This document shows positions 50,874 to 64,000 of a DNA stretch of 64,000 nucleotides, in pieces. This DNA comes from Rutidosis leptorrhynchoides. Lineage: Eukaryota > Streptophyta > Magnoliopsida > Asterales > Asteraceae. The notes beneath the pieces are model-generated. The model saw only the letters and a list, made by a program, of their open reading frames with translations, had not been told where the DNA came from and ran no database searches. The stretch is taken from positions 27,666,001-27,730,000 of the forward strand of contig NC_092341.1 in assembly GCF_046630445.1 (NCBI RefSeq), written 5' to 3'. The position numbers and the translations under genes are program-made. The stretch's first letter is position 1. Each line of letters opens with the position of its first letter.

Positions 50874-50952
50874 CTGGACGCCGTCCAGATTATTGGACGC
50901 CGTCCAGGCCTTCAATGCTGGACGCCGTCCAGCAAATCTGGACGCCGTCCAG
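50874..50952. repeat. Palindrome array in 5' LTR of gypsy E
   Basis: Four copies of CTGGACGCCGTCCAG or one-base variants with 4-13 bp between them. Confidence 0.92.
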
Positions 50953-51758
50953 ATACACTACCAGATTCTGTTTGGTTTGGTCATTTTACGAAAAATGTTT
51001 GCCATGCTATGGACCTCCGATTCACATGTAACTTGTTTTAACATGCTCATATATGATTAAAAACCTCAGAAAAATAGTTCGAGACCCGACCCAAACGTTT
51101 TCGTTGACTTTGACCCGACCCAAGTTGACTTTTAATCAAACTTAACCAAATGTTTATGAAATCGTACTAACATTCTTTTATACTTGTATTTTGCATGAGA
51201 CGTGACAATTTGACTCACATACTATAGTAATCGAGTCGTAACGAGCCATAGGACTAATTGAACACTTTGACCGACCGTGTTTACCAATATTGATACAAAC
51301 TTATTTGTTTAGGTCAAGACTAGCATTCGTTCTTGCACACGTTTACTTGTTGAAGTACTTTTACATACGTACACTCAAGGTGAGATCATAGTCCCACTTT
51401 TACTCTTTTGAACTTACAATTAGGATGAGAAAACATAAATATTTCTTTTTACTAAATGAACACAAGTACGGGAAAACAAACATTCTACATACGAGTTTAG
51501 AACAAAATTCTCAATTCGATTAACATTAGTTACACTTGCCTGGTGTAAGCGAGAACTTATGTTGTATGGATCCATATGGGTTTGACAAACCCTCATTTAG
51601 ACGGTTCGCTACCGTTTACGAATGAAATATATTTTCGAGAAATAGTATATGTTCTAACACTATTGTGATGAGGTTCTATGGAAGGAATGTTAAGCATTGA
51701 TAATTGGGTGCTCGTGAATATTAACTTTTGGAATGTATTACTATTATATCGATGTTAC

Positions 51759-51845
51759 AAATCTTGTGGTTCACTTGTACTTACTTACTTAAACCTATGA
51801 CTTCACCAACGTTTTCGTTGACAGATTTCTATGTTTTTCTCAGGT
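51759..51845 (+). promoter_or_regulatory. Conserved LTR module, possible 3' splice site (gypsy E, 5' LTR)
   Basis: AAATCTTGTGGT, then TTAAACCTATGA, then GTTGACAGATTTCTATG and TTTTTCTCAG/GT. Equivalents: 62353-62440 (E 3' LTR), 26442-26542 and 31221-31321 (F, minus strand), 57782-57880 (solo LTR), 24694-24792 (G). TTGAC fits the YTNAY branch-point pattern and lies about 20-28 bases before CAG/GT in each. Function is inferred. Confidence 0.5.
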
Positions 51846-52148
51846 CCTTGAACATTTTGTGATACATGCTTCCGCTCATTACTTTTGATACTTGCTTGGA
51901 TGTCGAGTATACATGCATACGTGGAGCGTCTTTTGACTACTTTTAAATTGTGTCGCATATGTTTCAATTGTACTTTAAACTTTGTTATGTAACTAGTTGT
52001 CGAACTACTTTGTAAACCTTGAAACATCTTTACTTTTGAAATGAATGCGACATAATTTTGGTCAAACGTTGTTTTAAAGACTTATGACCACGTAACGGCA
52101 CCTAAGTAGACGGCGCCATTAATGACGATTTTGTCGGGTCGCAACAGA

Positions 52149-52160
52149 TGGTATTAGAGC
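52149..52160 (+). promoter_or_regulatory. Primer binding site (tRNA-Met type) of gypsy E
   Basis: TGGTATTAGAGC, one base from the standard site, two bases after the LTR. Confidence 0.83.
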
Positions 52161-54892
52161 CTTGGTTGTAGGGATTTAGAGTTCATTGGTGTCAACCCCG
52201 AATTATAGGGTACATTAGTGAGTCTAGACTACAACTGGCATATAGACTTGAAGTAGGAATTACTTGACTACTTGTGCATTTATACTCGAACGTTTCTACT
52301 CATATCTACTCTTATTTCATCTTAATCTCACGATGTTTAATTTGGTTGACGCGCCACCTTGACTTAGTGAAATAATGTCGAATGCACATATGAATTAAGG
52401 TAATATAATTTCCGGGATTATATTACGGTGACTCATATGAACATTCCGACATTATGACACAAAGAATTTAAGGCAAGTCAAGGAAAATTTTTCTCTCTAT
52501 CCTTATTCCATATCATGATTAGTATTATTGAAAATACTAATCAACGATATTCTTGTGTTTTGAAGGAACGATGCCTCCTCACCGTGTGCCACGCCATGAG
52601 ACTCCCGAACAAGCCCTTCAACGGATGATAGCCACCGCCGTGGATGCGGCCATGGCCGGTCACTCTTCCAACAACAACAACAATAACAACAACCACAACA
52701 ACAACAACAATGGAGCCGGTAATTTAAACGAGGGGTGCTCCTATAAAGCTTTCATGGGGTGCAAACCTCATACTTTTGATGGGACCGGGGGACCGGTTAC
52801 TCTCACTTGATGGTTCGAACAAACGGAGGCCGTTTTTAGCATAAGCGGTTGTCGGGACCAAGATAAGGTCAAATACTCCACTCACACTTTCGCCGGTGTC
52901 GCCCTCACATGGTGGAACACCTATGTACAATCGGTGGGTACCGATGAAGCTCACGCCCTCTCTTGGGCCGACTTAAGGGAAAAGATGATCGTCGAATATT
53001 TCCATCGTGAAGAAAACTGAAGGCTCGAACAAGAGCTAAGAACTTTGAAAGCGGTCGGAAATGATCTCAAGGCTTATAATCAATGATTTTCCGAACTAGC
53101 CTTGATGTGCCCAAACCCTGTGAACCCCGAGTCTTTAAGGGTTGAACTTTACATGGATGGTCTTCCAAAGAGCATCAAACACGGGGTAATGTCATCCAAA
53201 CCCACTAATCATCAAGAAGCTTTGAACATGGCCCGCAAGTTGATAGAAACGGTGGAAGAAATCGTAGTGCCGGCACCTAAAGCCGAGGATAAGTCGGGTA
53301 ACAACAAAAGAAAATGGGAAGCCCCCCAATCAAGCAACAACAACTTTACCATGAAGCCTTTCACCTCCGACGGCAAGAAGGGTTATGCCGGAAACCTACC
53401 TCTTTGCAACAAATGCAACAAACATCACTTTGGTGAATATGGCAAGCTTATTTGCCATCGGTGCCAAGGAGTTGGTCATAAGGCCAATGAGTGTAAACGT
53501 GTCACCCCCGTCTCTCGAAAGGGGCCCAATGCACCAAAGACGGGCACTTGTTACGAATGTGGCCAAACGGGCCATTATAGAAATGCATTCCCGAAGAAGA
53601 AAGACAACCCCAACACGCGCGGCCGAGCTTTCAACATCAACACCGAGGAAGCCCGAGATGAAAATGAATTAGTCACGGGTACGTTTCTTCTCAACAACAC
53701 TTATGTTACTTTTTTATTCGATTCGGGTGCCGATAAGAGTTTTGTATCCAAGACTTTGACTCATTCTTTTAGCACTCCACCACTTCCATTAGATGCCACT
53801 TATACCATTGAAGTGGCCAACGGGAAACTATTGAGTGCCGACACATATTACCGGGGGTGTACATTAAACATTTTAGGTAATGAGTTTGAAATTGACTTGA
53901 TACCCATGGAACTAGGAAGCTTCGATGTGATAATCGGTATGAATTGGTTAGCCAAAACGAAATCTCACATCCTTTATGATCTTAACGTAATCCGAATTCC
54001 TATCAAGAATGGTAAACCTTTGATTGTTTATGGCGATAAGAGTTGCACCGGACTCAACCTCGTTTCGTGCCTTAAAGTTAGAAAACTACTCCGTAAGGGT
54101 TGTTTTGCGATCCTTGCCCACGTTAAGAAAGTCGAGTCCGATGAGAAGCATATCGATGATATGCCAATTATTAGTGACTTTTCCGATGTATTTCCCGACG
54201 AATTGCCGGGTCTTCCACCTCAGCGACCGGTAGAATTCCAAATCGATCTTATTCCGGGAGCCGCATCCGTAGCACGTGTACCATATAGACTTGCTCCATC
54301 CGAAATGCAAGAATTGCAAAGTCAAATCCAAGAACTACTTGACCGTGGTTTTATCCAACCGAGCCATTCACCATGGGGCGCTCCGATTTTGTTCATTAAG
54401 AAGAAAGACAAATCCCTACGAATGTGCATTGATTATCGTGAACTAAATAAATTGACGGTTAAGAACCGATATCCTCTTCCTCGCATCGATGACCTCTTTG
54501 ATCAACTATAAGGGTCTTGTGTATATTCGAAAATCAATCTCCGCTCGGGTTATCATCAATTAAGGGTTAAGGGGGAAGATGTCTCCAAAACCACTTTCTG
54601 AACTCGTTATGGTAGTTATGAATTTCTTGTTATGCCATTTGGTCTCACTAACGCACCGGCAGTGTTCATGGACCTTATGAACCGCGTGTGCAAACCGTAT
54701 CTCGATAAATTCGTTATTGTGTTCATCAATGACATCTTGTTCTATTCTAAAAGTGAAGAAGAGCACGAACAACATCTTCGACTTGTGCTTGAACTCTTGA
54801 GACAAGAACGACTCTATGCTAAATTCTCCAAGTGTGAATTTTGGTTGAAGGAAGTTCAATTTCTTGGTCATGTTGTAAGTGATCAAGGTATT

Positions 54893-55095
54893 TGTAGTGA
54901 CCCGAACTTTTCCATGTTTATATATATTAATTGAGATTGATATTTACAAGATTAAATGTTTCCAACATGTTAAGTAATCAAACTTGTTAAGACTTGATTA
55001 ATTGAAATATGTTTCATATAGACAATTGACCACCCAAGTTGACCGGTGATTCACGAACGTTAAAACTTGTAAAAACTATATGATGACATATATAT

Positions 55096-55190
<95 letters not shown>

Positions 55191-58100
55191 ACATGATACT
55201 ATGATAAGTAAACATATCATTAAGTATATTAACAATGAACTACATATGTAAAAACAAGACTACTAACTTAATGATTTTTAAACGAGACATATATGTAACG
55301 ATTATCGTTGTAAAGACATTTAATGTATATATATCATATTAAGAGATATTCATACATGATAATATCATGATAATATAATAATTTAAAATCTCATTTGATA
55401 TTATAAACATTGGGTGAACAACATTTAACAAGATCGTTAACCTAAAGGTTTCAAAACAACACTTACATGTAACGACTAACAATGACTTAACGACTCAGTT
55501 AAAATGTATATACATGTAGTGTTTTAATATGTATTTATACACTTTTGAAAGACTTCAATACACTTATCAAAATACTTCTACTTAACAAAAATGCTTACAA
55601 TTACATCCTCGTTCAGTTTCATCAACAATTCTACTCGTATGCACCCGTATTCGTACTCGTACAATACACAGCTTTTAGATGTATGTACTATTGGTATATA
55701 CACTCCAATGATCAGCTCTTAGCAGCCCATGTGAGTCACCTAACACATGTGGGAACCATCATTTGGCAACTAGCATGAAATATCTCATAAAATTACAAAA
55801 ATATGAGTAATCATTCATGACTTATTTACATGAAAACAAAATTACATATCCTTTATATCTAATCCATACACCAACGACCAAAAACACCTACAAACACTTT
55901 CATTCTTCAATTTTCTTCATCTAATTGATCTCTCTCAAGTTCTATCTTCAAGTTCTAAGTGTTCTTCATATATTCTACAAGTTCTAGTTACATAAAATCA
56001 AGAATACTTTCAAGTTTGCTAGCTCACTTCCAATCTTGTAAGGTGATCATCTAACCTCAAGAAATCTTTATTTCTTACAGTAGGTTATCATTCTAATACA
56101 AGGTAATAATCATATTCAAACTTTGGTTCAATTTCTATAACTATAACAATCTTATTTCAAGTGATGATCTTACTTGAACTTGTTTTCGTGTCATGATTCT
56201 GCTTCAAGAACTTCGAGCCATCCAAGGATCCGTTGAAGCTAGATCCATTTTTCTCTTTTCCAGTAGGTTTATCCAAGGAACTTAAGGTAGTAATGATGTT
56301 CATAACATCATTCGATTCATACATATAAAGCTATCTTATTCGAAGGTTTAAACTTGTAATCACTAGAACATAGTTTAGTTAATTCTAAACTTGTTCGCAA
56401 ACAAAAGTTAATCCTTCTAACTTGACTTTTAAAATCAACTAAACACATGTTCTATATCTATATGATATGCTAACTTAATGATTTAAAACCTGGAAACACG
56501 AAAAACACCGTAAAACTGGATTTACGCCGTCGTAGTAACACCGCGGGCTGTTTTGGGTTAGTTAATTAAAAACTATGATAAACTTTGATTTAAAAGTTGT
56601 TATTCTGAGAAAATGATTTTTATTATGAACATGAAACTATATCCAAAAATTATGGTTAAACTCAAAGTGGAAGTATGTTTTCTAAAATGGTCATCTAGAC
56701 GTCGTTCTTTCGACTGAAATGACTACCTTTACAAAAACGACTTTTAACTTATTTTTCCGACTATAAACCTATACTTTTTATGTTTAGATTCATAAAATAG
56801 AGTTCAATATGAAACCATAGCAATTTGATTCACTCAAAACAGATTTAAAATGAAGAAGTTATGGGTAAAACAAGATTGGATAATTTTTCTCATTTTAGCT
56901 ACGTGAAAATTGGTAACAAATCTATTCTAACCATAACTTAATCAACTTGTATTGTATATTATGTAATCTTGAGATACCATAGACACGTATACAATGTTTC
57001 GACCTATCATGTCGACACATCTATATATATTTCGGAACAACCATAGACACTCTATATGTGAATGTTGGAGTTAGCTATACAGGGTTGAGGTTGATTCCAA
57101 AATATATATAGTTTGAGTTGTGATCAATACTGAGATACGTATACACTGGGTCGTGGATTGATTCAAGATAATATTTATCGATTTATTTCTGTACATCTAA
57201 CTGTGGACAACTAGTTGTAGGTTACTAACGAGGACAGCTGACTTAATAAACTTAAAACATCAAAATATATTAAAAGTGTTGCAAATATATTTTGAACATA
57301 CTTTGATATATATGTATATATTGTTATAGGTTCGTGAATCAACCAGTGGCCAAGTCTTACTTCCCGACGGAGTAAAAATCTGTGAAAGTGAGTTATAGTC
57401 CCACTTTTAAAATCTAATATTTTTGGGATGAGAATACATGCAGGTTTTATAAATGATTTACAAAATAGACACAAGTACGTGAAACTACATTCTATGGTTG
57501 AATTATCGAAATCGAATATGCCCCTTTTTATTAAGTCCGGTAATCTAAGAATTAGGGAACAGACACCCTAATTGACGCGAATCCTAAAGATAGATCTATC
57601 GGGCCTAACAAACCCCATCCAAAGTACCGGATGCTTTAGTACTTCGAAATTTATATCATATCCGAAGGGTGTCCCGGAATGATGGGGATATTCTTATATA
57701 TGCATCTTGTTAATGTCGGTTACCAGGTGTTCACCATATGAATGATTTTTATCTCTATGTATGGGATGTGTATTGAAATATGAAATCTTGTGGTCTATTA
57801 TTATGATTTGATATATATAGGTTAAACCTATAACTCACCAACATTTTTGTTGACGTTTTAAGCATGTTTATTCTCAGGTGATTATTAAGAGCTTCCGCTG
57901 TCGCATACTTAAATAAGGACGAGATTTGGAGTCCATGCTTGTATGATATTGTGTAAAAACTGCATTCAAGAAACTTATTTTGTTGTAACATATTTGTATT
58001 GTAAACCATTATGTAATGGTCGTGTGTAAACAGGATATTTTAGATTATCATTATTTGATAATCTACGTAAAGCTTTTTAAACCTTTATTGATGAAATAAA

Positions 58101-58220
58101 GGTTATGGTTTGTTTTAAAATGAATGCAGTCTTTGAAAAACGTCTCATATAGAGGTCAAAACCTCGCAACGAAATCAATTAATATGGAACGTTTTTAATC
58201 AATAAGAACGGGACATTTCA
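54893..58220 (+). mobile_element. Solo LTR of a large gypsy family, nested in gypsy E
   Basis: 3328 bp, TGTAGTGACCCG...GGGACATTTCA, with a perfect target duplication GTATT (54888-54892 and 58221-58225). No coding sequence, primer site or second LTR was found, so it is a solo LTR. It holds a (TA)n tract (55092-55187), donor-like sites (for example AAG/GTAGTAATG near 56284-56293) and the shared AAATCTTGTGGT...TCTCAG/GT module (57782-57880). Its 3' part is related to the LTRs of E and F. Confidence 0.88.
55092..55187. repeat. (TA)n microsatellite in the solo LTR
   Basis: Pure TA repeat of about 95 bp. Confidence 0.96.
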
Positions 58221-60404
58221 GTATTAAAGTCGATCCCACAAAAATCGAAGCCATTAGTAAATGGGAGACTCCTACTACTCCTACTCACATTCGTCAATTT
58301 TTGGGTCTCACCGGATACTATCGTAGATTCATCGAAAACTTCTCTTTGGTTGCTCATCCTCTAACCGCGTTAACTCACAAGGGAAAGAAATTCATTTGGT
58401 CAACCGAACAAGAATCCGCATTTCAAATCTTGAAGACAAAGCTAACCACCGCTCCTATCTTGTCACTTCTCGAAGGCAATGATGATTTTTTGTTGTATAT
58501 TGCGATGCCTCGAAACATGGTTTTGGGTGCGTGTTGATGCAACGAAAGAAAGTCATTGCTTATGCCTCCTGACAACTCAAAATTTATGAACGGAACTATA
58601 CGACACATGATCTCGATCTCGGAGCCATTGTCTTCGCACTTAAAATGTGGAGACACTATCTTTATGGAACCAAAAGTACCATCTTCACCGATCACAAAAG
58701 CCTTCAACACATCTTCGATCAAAAGCAACTAAACATGAGACAACGACGGTGGATTGAAACTTTAAACGATTATGATTGTGAGCTTCGTTACCATCCCGGG
58801 AAGGCAAACGTAGTAACCGATGCCTTAAGTCGAAAGGAAAGAGCGATTCCTCTTCGTGTCCGAGCTTTAAACATCACCATTCACACCAACCTCAATAGTC
58901 AAATTCGTGTAGCCCAAGACGAGGCTCTCAAGGATGAAAACATCTCTCTCGAACATTTGAATGTCCTCACCTCTCGATTCGAAGTTAAAGAAATCGGACT
59001 CCGATATTTCGCCGGAAGAATTTGGGTGCCTAGTTATGGGGACTTGCGAAGCCTTATTTTAGACGAAGCCCATAAGTCAAGATATTCGATTCACCCCGGT
59101 GCCAATAAGATGTACCACTACCTCAAAGAACAATATTGGTGGTCGAACATTAAAAAGGACGTTGATACTTATGTTGGAAAGTGCCTAACTTGCTCCAAAG
59201 TCAAAGCCAAACATCAAAGACTGTCCGGACTACTTCAACAACCCGAAATCCCGCAATGGAAGTGGGAAAGGATAACGATGGATTTTATCACCAAACTACC
59301 AAAGACGGTTGGCGGTTATGATACTATTTGGGTTATTGTTGACCGTCTCACCAAATCCGCGCACTTCCTAGCCATGAAGGAAACCGACAACATGGAGAAA
59401 CTCGCACAACTTTACATTAAAGAAATCGTAGCCCGACACGGTATACCCTTATCAATTATCTCCGACCGAGATGGCCGTTTTGTTTCTAGATTTTGGTGTA
59501 CCATACAAGAAGCGTTGGGGACGCGTTTAGACATGAGCACCGCATACCATCCGCAAACCGACGGATAAAGCGAACGCACAATTCAAACCTTGGAAGACAT
59601 GCTACGAGCTTGCGTTTTCGACTTTGGAAAAGCTTGGGATAAGCACTTGCCTCTCACCGAATTCTCCTACAACAATAGTTATCATGCGAGTATTAACGCC
59701 GCACCATTCGAAGCTTTATATGGCCGAAAATGTCGTTCACCTCTATGTTTGGCCGAAGTAGGCGACACACAAATCACCGAACCCGAACTCATTCATGAAA
59801 CAACCGAGAAGATCGTTCAAATCCGAGATAGGCTTAGGACGGCCCGAAGTCGTCAAAAGAGCTATACCGATAAAAGACGCAACGACCACGAATTTCAAGT
59901 CGGTGACCGCGTAATGTTAAAAGTCACGCCTTGGAAAGGTGTAATTCGTTTCGGGAAACTCGGGAAGCTAAATCCGCGGTATATTGGTCCTTTCGAAATC
60001 TTGGAGCGTGTTGGAACCATTGCTTATCGTTTAGATCTTCCGCCTCAATTGAGCTCCGTTCATCCTACTTTCCATGTATCCAACTTGAAAAAGTGCCTTG
60101 CCGAACCCGATATCATCATCCCTCTCGAGAAGCTTACCATTGATGACAAACTTCATTTCGTGGAGGAACCGGTTGAAATTGTGGACACCTCCGTCAAAAC
60201 GTTAAAACAAAGCCGAATTCCAATTGTCAAGGTCCGTTGGAACGCCAAAAGGGGACCCGATTTTACTTGGGAAAGACAAGATCAAATGCAAAGGAAGTAT
60301 CCTCATCTTTTCACGAATTCGGAAACGCAAAATCCCGAGGAAGAAACAACGACTACTACGGCTACTTAAATTTCGGGACGAAATTTCTTTTAAGGAGTAG
60401 GTAA

Positions 60405-62740
60405 TGTAACATCCCGTCTTTTTCCGTTTACTTTTCATTTATTCATTTTAAAGTCCGTTATATGTTTATAACATCTCCTGTTGATACGCGTTTTAAATTA
60501 TCTCGTTTAGGTAATTCACGCACCCGAATGAAACTTGAGGGACTAAACTTGCCAAAATGCCAAAATGGTGACTAGGTCAAAGGAGTCAAACTCCTCTCAT
60601 CCATTCATTCATCTCCTTCTTCTTTGTTACTTCCTCCATTTTCTCTCAACACCCAATTACAAAGAATCATCATCTATTTCAAATCGAGCAAGCTTCAATC
60701 TAAACAAATTACATATTTGGAATCCTTGCATCTTCCTCTTCGATTCCATACCGATTTCATTACATTTGGGTAACTTTCTAAAATCACTAGATTTTGTGTT
60801 CTTGATGTTTTTAACTTATAGAAGTGTTAATTAGTGTCTATGGCTCAAGTCTAACATGAATATATGATTTGTATGCTCGATCTCGTTGTTTTAGTGTAAC
60901 TTGCATGAACATGAAAAGTGTGTGTTTGATTTTGAGTTTTGGATGATTTAATTTTGTTTTTATGATAAAGTGAAGTATTAAATGTGTTCCTAGTATCACT
61001 AGCTTCAATTTGATGTGTAGGTTGCTTTAGAAAACTTCATAAACTTGATTATTGATTTTGGTGGATTTGGGTTAGGGTTTGATGAACTTGAAATGAACCT
61101 TTGATGCTTTGAATGATATGAGATGTTGTTAGTAAGTGTTTAGTTGTATTGTATGTTTAATTATCTTCGAAACGGCATATCATTCGTGTAAATTGGTTGC
61201 CCGAATCATTGAATTACATTTATGAACTTGAATGCATTAAATGATGAGCATTGAATGTGATTTGGGTTGTTGCAAGTATTGAATTGTTTGTTGAAATGTG
61301 TTTAGTTGTTTTCCTCGTCAAAATACCTTCACGATAATATAAGATACATGTTTTGATTGTTTGCGGGTCATAAATTGGGATTGTTTGAGTTTTGGTTCGT
61401 GCATTTCTTTGTTGCATCAAAACAGGGTCTGGATACAGATCTGGACGCCGTCCAGATTATTGGACGCCGTCCAGATTATTGGACGCCGTCCAGGCCTTCA
61501 ATGCTGGACGCCGTCCAGCAAATCTGGACGCCGTCCAGATACACTACCAGATTCTGTTTGGTTTGGTCATTTTACGAAAAATGTTTGCCATGCTATGGAC
61601 CTCCGATTCACATGTAACTTGTTTTAACATGCTCATATATGATTAAAAACCTCAGAAAAATAGTTCGACACCCAACCCAAACGTGTTGACTTTTTCGTTG
61701 ACTTTGACCTGACCCAAGTTGACTTTTAATCAAACTTAACCAAATGTTTATACAATCGTACTAACATGCTTTTATACTTGTATCTTGCATGAGACGTGAC
61801 AATTTGACTCACATACTATAGTAATCGAGTCGTAACGAGCCATAGGACTAATTGAACACTTTGACCGACCGTGTTTACCGATATTGATACAAACTTATTT
61901 GTTTAGGTCAAGACTAGCATTCGTTCTTGCACACGTTTACTTGTTGAAGTACTTTTACATACGTGCACTCAAGGTGAGATCATAGTCCCACTTTTACTTT
62001 TTTGAACTTACAATTGGGATGAGAAAACATAAACATTTCTTTTTACTAAGTGAACACAAGTACGGGAAAACAAACATTCTACATACAAGTTTAGAACAAA
62101 ATCCTCAATTCGATTATCATTAGTTACACTTGCCGGGTGTAAGCGAGAACTTATGTTGTATGAATCCATATGGGTTTGACAAACCCTCATTTAGACGGTT
62201 CACTACCGTTTACGAATGAAATATATTTTCGAGAAACAGTGTATGTTCTAACACTATTGTGATGGGGTTCTATGGAAGGAATGTTAAGCATTGATAATTG
62301 GGTGTTCGTGAATATTAACTTTTGGAATGTATTACTATTATATCAATGTTACAAATCTTGTGGTTCACTTGTACTTACTTACTTAAACCTATGATTTCAC
62401 CAACGTTTTTGTTGATAGATTTCTATGTTTTTCTCAGGTCCTTGAACGTTTTGTGATACATGCTTCCGCTCATTACTTTTGATACTTGCTTGGATGTCGA
62501 GTATACATGCATACGTGGAGCGTCTTTTGACTATTTTTAAATTGTGTCGCATATGTTTCAATTGTACTTTAAAGTTTGTTATGTAACTAGTTGTCGAACT
62601 ACTTTGTAAACCTTGATACATCTTTACTTTTGAAATGAATGCCACATACTTTTGGTCAAATGTTGTTTTAAAGACTTATGACCACGTAACGGGACCTAAG
62701 TAGACGGCGCCGTCAATGACGATTTTGTCGGGTCGCTACA
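60405..62740 (+). repeat. 3' LTR of gypsy E
   Basis: 2336 bp. It has five CTGGACGCCGTCCAG palindromes (61441-61538), one more than the 5' LTR. The module is at 62353-62440. A purine-rich AAGGAGTAGG lies just upstream. Confidence 0.94.
61441..61538. repeat. Palindrome array in 3' LTR of gypsy E
   Basis: Five copies; the extra copy is a 19 bp unit (ATTATTGGACGCCGTCCAG). Confidence 0.92.
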
Positions 62741-64000
62741 ATAAGGAGCTGTGGTCTCATGGATAATACCAACGGATTAGAAATACGATTGGTCAACGTA
62801 TTCACCTCCCCTATCCGTTCTAAGTCTTTTAATCAAAGCCTTTTGTTGCAATTCTACTTCAATTTTAAATATTTTAAATTTATCTAATGCTTCATCCTTA
62901 GTATGTAACAAGTAAACATAGCAAAACCTAGAAGCATCATCAATAAAAGTAACAAAATATTTCTTATTCCCTAAAGTAGGAGTTGCATGCAAATCACACA
63001 AATCACTATGTATTAATTCCAAAATTTCAGTATCACGATGTACATTTTGAAATGGTTTCTTAGTGATTTTTGTCAACATACACGTTTTACACTTTTCATT
63101 GTTCATATTAAAGGCCGGTATTAAACCATCTTTAGACATATCTTGCATTCTTTTAAAGTGTACATGTCCTAGTCTAGCATGCCAAAGTGTAGAATTATTT
63201 ATGCCAGAATTTGAAATAAAAGCAAAATTAACATTTAAGTGATTAATGTTAAGTCTAAACATTCGATTACATAAATAACCAAAACCAACAAACATACCAT
63301 GTTTTGACAAAACAAACTTATCAGATTCAATCACTTGTTTATAACCACAATAATTTAACACACTACTGGAAACTAAATTTTTCCTTATTTGTGGTACATG
63401 CAAAACATCAAACAAACAAATAGTTTTTCCAGAACTAAAACATAAATCCACACTTTCACGTCCATGAACAGGAGTTATTGACTCATTTCCCATATGAAGA
63501 ATTGATCCATCAGTCACGGACTCGTAAGTCTTGAACCAAAATCTATCCTTGCATACATGGGTGGTAGCTCCCGAGTCAACCCACCACGCAACATCATCAT
63601 CCTGCACAAAATAAGCTTCAGATATATATGAAACATAATTCTTATTTGAATTATTAAACACATTCTGACCTTTCGAGCTTTGGTTGTTTAAACCATTTCC
63701 CGAACCGCTTGTGCTAGTTCCTTTGGCATTATTATTACCAAATATAACCTTGCAATCCATTTTCAAGTGTCCAGTTTTACCACACTTCCAACAAGTCAAT
63801 TTAGACTTCTTATTCGGATTAGCCTTGGTATAACCTTTGATGTTTACGTTTGCCCTTTTTGTCATTTTTACTAGTGAACTTTTTATGTTCCACCATATTG
63901 ACAACAGACGTACCAGCAACTTCGGGTCATTATCCTGCAACCTGAGGGATTCCTCAATACGTAGATGACTACCTAACTCAACAAAGGGTTAACTCATCCT

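Larger units (their letters stand above)
49846..52146 (+). repeat. 5' LTR of gypsy E
   Basis: 2301 bp, TGTAACATCCC...GTCGCAACA. It has a donor-like TTTGG/GTAAC at 50199-50207, four CTGGACGCCGTCCAG palindromes (50874-50952) and a TCTCAG/GT module at 51759-51845. It is related to the LTR of F over much of its second half. Confidence 0.94.
49846..62740 (+). mobile_element. Ty3/gypsy chromovirus E (Tekay/Del-like), full length, nested in copia D
   Basis: 12.9 kb with LTRs of 2.3 kb and a perfect target duplication ATAAG (49841-49845 and 62741-62745). Order inside: primer site (52149-52160), gag (from 52571, with an Asn-rich stretch), two knuckles ([14 protein letters not shown] and a second near 53550), protease [13 protein letters not shown] (about 53715), RT (from about 54350, [20 protein letters not shown]), a 3.3 kb solo LTR inserted in RT (54893-58220), rest of RT, RNase H (about 58640-58830), integrase (about 59080-59750; [12 protein letters not shown]) and a chromodomain-like end ([12 protein letters not shown], about 60240-60310). 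RT before integrase is the gypsy order. The coding region is broken, with roughly half a dozen breaks besides the insertion. About 55 LTR differences, 2.4%, give roughly 0.9 million years at 1.3e-8. Confidence 0.95.
45978..64000 (-). mobile_element. Ty1/copia LTR element D, 3' LTR to gag/protease, with gypsy E nested in it
   Basis: The minus-strand copia runs off the right edge. From right to left: zinc knuckle CWKCGKTGHLKMDC (about 63780-63830), protease WWVDSGATTHVC (about 63560-63590), pre-integrase and first half of integrase (FIDDASRFCYVYL, to about 62780); then gypsy E (49846-62740); then the second half of integrase, RT ([12 protein letters not shown], about 48590-48630) and RNase H (about 47800-48100, [15 protein letters not shown]). 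The 3' LTR is at 45978-47131 with a purine-rich AAATTGGGGAGGAT just upstream. The target duplication of gypsy E (ATAAG) shows the insertion was clean. The coding stretches on each side are long and open, so the element looked nearly whole before E landed. The 5' LTR and gag start are outside the window. Confidence 0.92.

Noticed and set aside
49998-51060. Short frames repeated at 60565-61646
   Set aside because: They lie inside the two LTRs of gypsy E and show no protein-level signal.
50874-61538. CRISPR-like look of evenly repeated palindromes with spacers
   Set aside because: Spacers are too short, the setting is a plant LTR, and there are no cas genes.

Overview
This window is repeat-rich, AT-rich nuclear DNA from a flowering plant, almost certainly a eudicot. 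The evidence is Ty1/copia and Ty3/gypsy (chromovirus) LTR elements primed by initiator tRNA-Met, Helitrons with hairpin/CTAG ends, a plant-type F-box/LRR gene family and a fragment of a chloroplast RNA-binding protein gene. The LTR families look to me like those of Asteraceae, but that is recall, not a search.

Only two genes look intact: near-identical F-box/LRR genes on the minus strand (9985-11574 and 38834-40423). They are members of an old tandem array. Unit 1 keeps only the first 88 coding bases (2588-2675), because copia element A (1-2587) sits in its F-box. Unit 2 follows copia element B (3443-9134, TSD TCAAA) and has a long, TE-studded 5' flank (11575-19571). That flank holds Helitron 1 (11739-12839) and a 4.8 kb insertion between (TAA)n tracts that carries an RPA-like OB-fold exon, a solo LTR and a chloroplast-RNP exon. 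Traces of a further unit boundary lie at 19735-20108. Unit 3 (about 37310-43288) matches unit 2 almost perfectly over the gene and 3' flank but only about 90% over the 5' flank. Helitron 2 and a TIR element are found only in unit 3.

The block 20109-37306 is a nest: a LINE 3' end, then gypsy-like element G with a 4.1 kb LTR (20967-26020), then copia C (26021-37306), whose 5' LTR holds the young non-autonomous gypsy F (26092-33553). Element G's LTR also carries a TIR element lodged in a (TA)n tract. The right block 43313-64000 is a second nest: element H (43313-45977, with Helitron 3), then copia D (45978 to beyond the window, minus strand), then chromovirus E (49846-62740) inside D, then a 3.3 kb solo LTR (54893-58220) inside E. 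Each nesting step stated with a TSD was checked by reading both flanks.

Nothing here is a multi-gene pathway. The most interesting signals are: (1) at least three unrelated LTR families, plus a TIR element, carry arrays of short near-perfect palindromes; (2) four chromovirus-type LTR families share one module about 250-350 bp before the LTR end that looks like a branch point plus 3' splice site, with donor-like sites near the LTR 5' part, suggesting an intron inside the LTR; (3) the F-box block appears to have been homogenised recently inside older duplicated DNA. All identities and difference counts are by eye.
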